Assembly (NCBI RefSeq): GCF_026151205.1
Contig: NW_026971970.1
Span: forward strand, 1 to 12,297
Direction of reading: 5' to 3'
Length of the DNA: 12,297 nt
DNA from: Bolinopsis microptera
Lineage: Eukaryota > Ctenophora > Tentaculata > Lobata > Bolinopsidae
Shown: piece after piece, positions 9,751 through 12,297 of the stretch
How the letters are laid out: the number at the start of each line of letters is the position of its first letter
Numbering within the stretch: position 1 is the stretch's first letter
Made by a program: the position numbers and the translations under genes
Notes under the pieces: generated by a model
The model's input: only the letters and a program-made list of their open reading frames with translations
Told to the model about the DNA's origin: nothing
Database searches by the model: none

Positions 9751-12265
9751 TTGAATTACAAGCTTCAATAAATTTAAAACACTGACTAAAAACCCTTTTA
9801 AATTTTAAATTGAAAACTTGGTACCGCTCGCCCATTTTTCACTGGTCAGTCTGAACTTCGGTTTTTTTGCACGTTGTACCACTTTATTCACCTAAGTTTT
9901 TTAGAATTTGTTCAGTTTAGCAAAAGTTAGTACCCGTTGTTTTCAAAAAATTCCCCAAAAAAAATTCCCGGGGGATTCTTTAATAACGTTATGGTCCACT
10001 AGAAAACCGAACAAATTCCTGAAAAACGTTATCATATTTTCCTCAGACAAACGTTTTTAATGCCTTTAATCAGTCCCTATCACGGGGCTATATCCTCTTT
10101 CAATTAGGGAATTTTGAATATTTTTGTGAAGATGGGAGGTTTAAAGATATCCCCAATCTAATTGCAAACATTACCATATCTAAGAAAACTGAATTAACTT
10201 GAAAAAAAACGTTTGGGAGCCCAACCTCGGGGTTTTATGGATTTAACTGTTTAGGAAATTGTAAGGGTATACAAAAATGAAAATTAAAAATCATCCCGGT
10301 TTTTGTTTTTATTACCCCTGGAATATTTCTATTCCCTTCCTTCCCGTGGAAATAAAATTAATATTTAAAATCAAGGTAGTTTTAATGATTTTTTAAATTA
10401 TTTGGAACCCCGCTCCGCTTTCCCATCTCCAATGAATTAAGATAAATTTTTCTTTAATCAATTGAAGAAAGTAAAGGTTTGATAATAATAGAAAATCGTT
10501 CCCCCAAAATACAACGTTTTATTATTGGATAATAACTTTGCTAATCCCCATTTTCTTTTCCCTGAAGTAAAAAAAGTTTTCAAAATAATTAAATTCCTTT
10601 TTTTGCCCAAACAGTGTGAGATCAGCTATAAGGGGGAAAATATGAAAATTTCCACCCATAGGAAAATAAACCCCCTTTGGTTTGTAGAATCAAATCCCCC
10701 ACCGAAAGAACGACATAATTGTTTATAAATAATAAATTTAAAAACAGCCCTCCTTTTTAGGTCATCTTGACTAAAAGCAGGCCATGAGAAATCAATAGGT
10801 TTTTATTGGGAAAGAAACAATGTATTACTGTCCTCTTTTTAGAAATAACAAATTTTATCTATTACGGGTCTGAAATATTAAATCAACAACTTCATTAATC
10901 ATTTTCCTACTTCAATTTAAGGGCTAATCTGGTTAAAAAAGAGAGTAAAAATCATATACTTGTATATATAAACATCGCTATTTTTTTGATAAGCTTTCAA
11001 GGAATTTCCACTTGAGGAATCTAATGCTTCCAAAACATGTTTTATTTACCCGCTGTTTTGTTAGATTGCCTCCCCAGTAAAATTTTCTTAAAGTAATTTC
11101 CTCAAAAGTTTCAGACAAAACAGTTTAAACTTTGACGTTAAATTTGTTTTCGGGAACGCCAAAAACGGGCACCCTGCAAATTGAACCTCGCCCTTGTAAA
11201 GGTTCTTATTGAAAGCTAGGGTTTTTTCCCGAAGATTGCGTGCTAAGTCGCCAAGTTTTTTTTATCTTCAACTTTGTACATAAAATCTCTCCTTAAAGAC
11301 CTCTCAAGATTTTTTATTGACAAAAATGAGTCCCCCCGTCTCGCTACAGTGTTTTATTATGTTATTATTACCTATACAATCTAGAGTATTAGGAAACAAA
11401 AACCCATTTCATTGACAAGAGTTTTTACATAAAACTTTTTTAACAAATAAAATGAAAAAATTACCAGAAGCTTTGGTCGATAACTACAAATAAATGTATT
11501 TTACTTTTCAGCTAAGTAGTAAGACTTCTTTTAACATCATCTTTTTCAGTGTGTTTTCTTTATTTCAACTGTTTTAGGAAAGTTTTTCTTGTAATAGACA
11601 ATACGATGGGAAACTATTGATAACACTTTTCCCTTCCAATCGCTGAACTTTACTTCTTTTTGACAGTAATAATAATAATAACCAGTGGTGGTGCCTCTTA
11701 ATGTATGTAGTTACAACTCAGGACGTGTTTCAAATTATTAAACACCTCTTTACCACGGAGCTGAGGTATTTACTCAAAATATGAATAAACGGTAATACTT
11801 CACAGCTTTAGATTGCTCGTTGCGCTATTTAACTTCTCGAGTAAACGTTTTCTAGATCTGTATCAGTTATTGAGGAAGTCGCAGGTTATCAAATACATAT
11901 TAACATTTAATGGCAACGCTGTGACAGCTATTTTAAACGAAAAATGCTCATTAAACTTGATGCTCTTGATAAATTGGAGACTAGGGGTGTATGGTAGAAG
12001 CAACCATGATTTAGTAGTGAGGTTCTAGCTATGGCTGACAAACTTTCCAAGAAACCAAGTCCTTTAAGTTTACTTCAAATTTGTACAGATTGCTCCCATA
12101 ATCGTCTCAAAAATTGTTATTTCGGATGCTTAATAAATTTATGGCCGCATTTTATAAGGTTTTCGAAGCAATAATAGCGATAAACTCGCAATGCCTAGAA
12201 ATAAAAAAGGCATTTAGCTCAAGATGATCAATTTAATCAATATCATAATGAGATAGCAATCGAAT
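9751..12265. other. AT-rich gene-free right flank of mostly normal texture
   Basis: This is the best-quality part of the window, particularly from about 10,900 onward. It is AT-rich, with stops in all frames at short intervals. The longest open stretches are about 60 to 80 codons: plus-strand 10023-10202, 10525-10728 and 11789-12028. None shows a motif, signal peptide or family resemblance I can name. Polyadenylation-like AATAAA words are common, as expected by chance at this composition. There are no bacterial-style ribosome binding sites or compact gene arrangement. Eukaryotic intergenic or intronic DNA is the best reading. Confidence 0.6.
11667..11681 (+). repeat. TAA trinucleotide microsatellite, five units
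   Basis: Five perfect consecutive TAA units are visible, bounded by CAG on the left and CCAG on the right. Short AT-rich triplet repeats of this kind are common in eukaryotic noncoding DNA. It lies in the cleanest part of the window, so the unit count is more trustworthy than any run length in the core. No functional role is implied. Confidence 0.9.
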
Positions 12266-12297
12266 TTGTCAAAACGCTTTTTTTCCCCCAAAAGGGG
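12266..12297. other. Renewed run inflation at the right edge
   Basis: After about 1.3 kb of normal texture, the last 30 or so bases return to stretched T, C, A and G runs. This matches the texture of the core and suggests that another poorly resolved segment begins here and continues beyond the window. Confidence 0.5.

Noticed and set aside
10525-10728. 67-codon plus-strand open frame
   Set aside because: It is rich in Lys, Phe and Pro, has no recognisable domain and no supporting regulatory context. It is consistent with chance.
1-12297. A palindromic (missed-adapter) molecule with the left flank as the reverse complement of the right flank
   Set aside because: Comparing the first part of the window with the reverse complement of the last part by eye showed no matching stretch. 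A self-alignment dot plot would be decisive.

Overview
I find no gene in this window that I can defend. It contains no recognisable protein family, tRNA, rRNA, CRISPR array, insertion sequence or operon. Its most striking property is technical. From about 1,905 to 8,900 the sequence is made almost entirely of inflated single-base runs of all four bases, including G16 at 1998-2013, C14 at 4275-4288 and C15 at 7264-7278. No known genomic element looks like this. It does look like a failed long-read consensus, in which the order of bases may be partly right but the run lengths are not.

Layout. 1-1905: AT-rich, gene-free sequence with moderate run inflation, best between about 1,000 and 1,905. 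1906-8900: degraded core with short cleaner islands, notably 7820-7965. 8901-9750: gradual recovery. 9751-12265: AT-rich sequence of normal texture, cleanest from about 10,900, with one short TAA microsatellite and a few short open frames I cannot identify. 12266-12297: run inflation returns at the right edge.

The cleaner flanks are AT-rich, have stops in every frame at short intervals, and lack ribosome-binding-site/start pairs or tightly packed genes. That fits intergenic or intronic DNA of an AT-rich eukaryote, perhaps an invertebrate, better than a bacterium or phage. This is inference from texture only, and no marker gene confirms it.

Nearly all translatable frames in the core are rich in Phe, Lys, Pro and Gly. 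This is the expected reading of TTT, AAA, CCC and GGG runs, so they should not be annotated as proteins. I see no evidence of a new biological system. The points worth checking are where the degradation starts and stops, the strand-biased A/C block at 6776-7200, and a few short open frames in the cleaner flanks.
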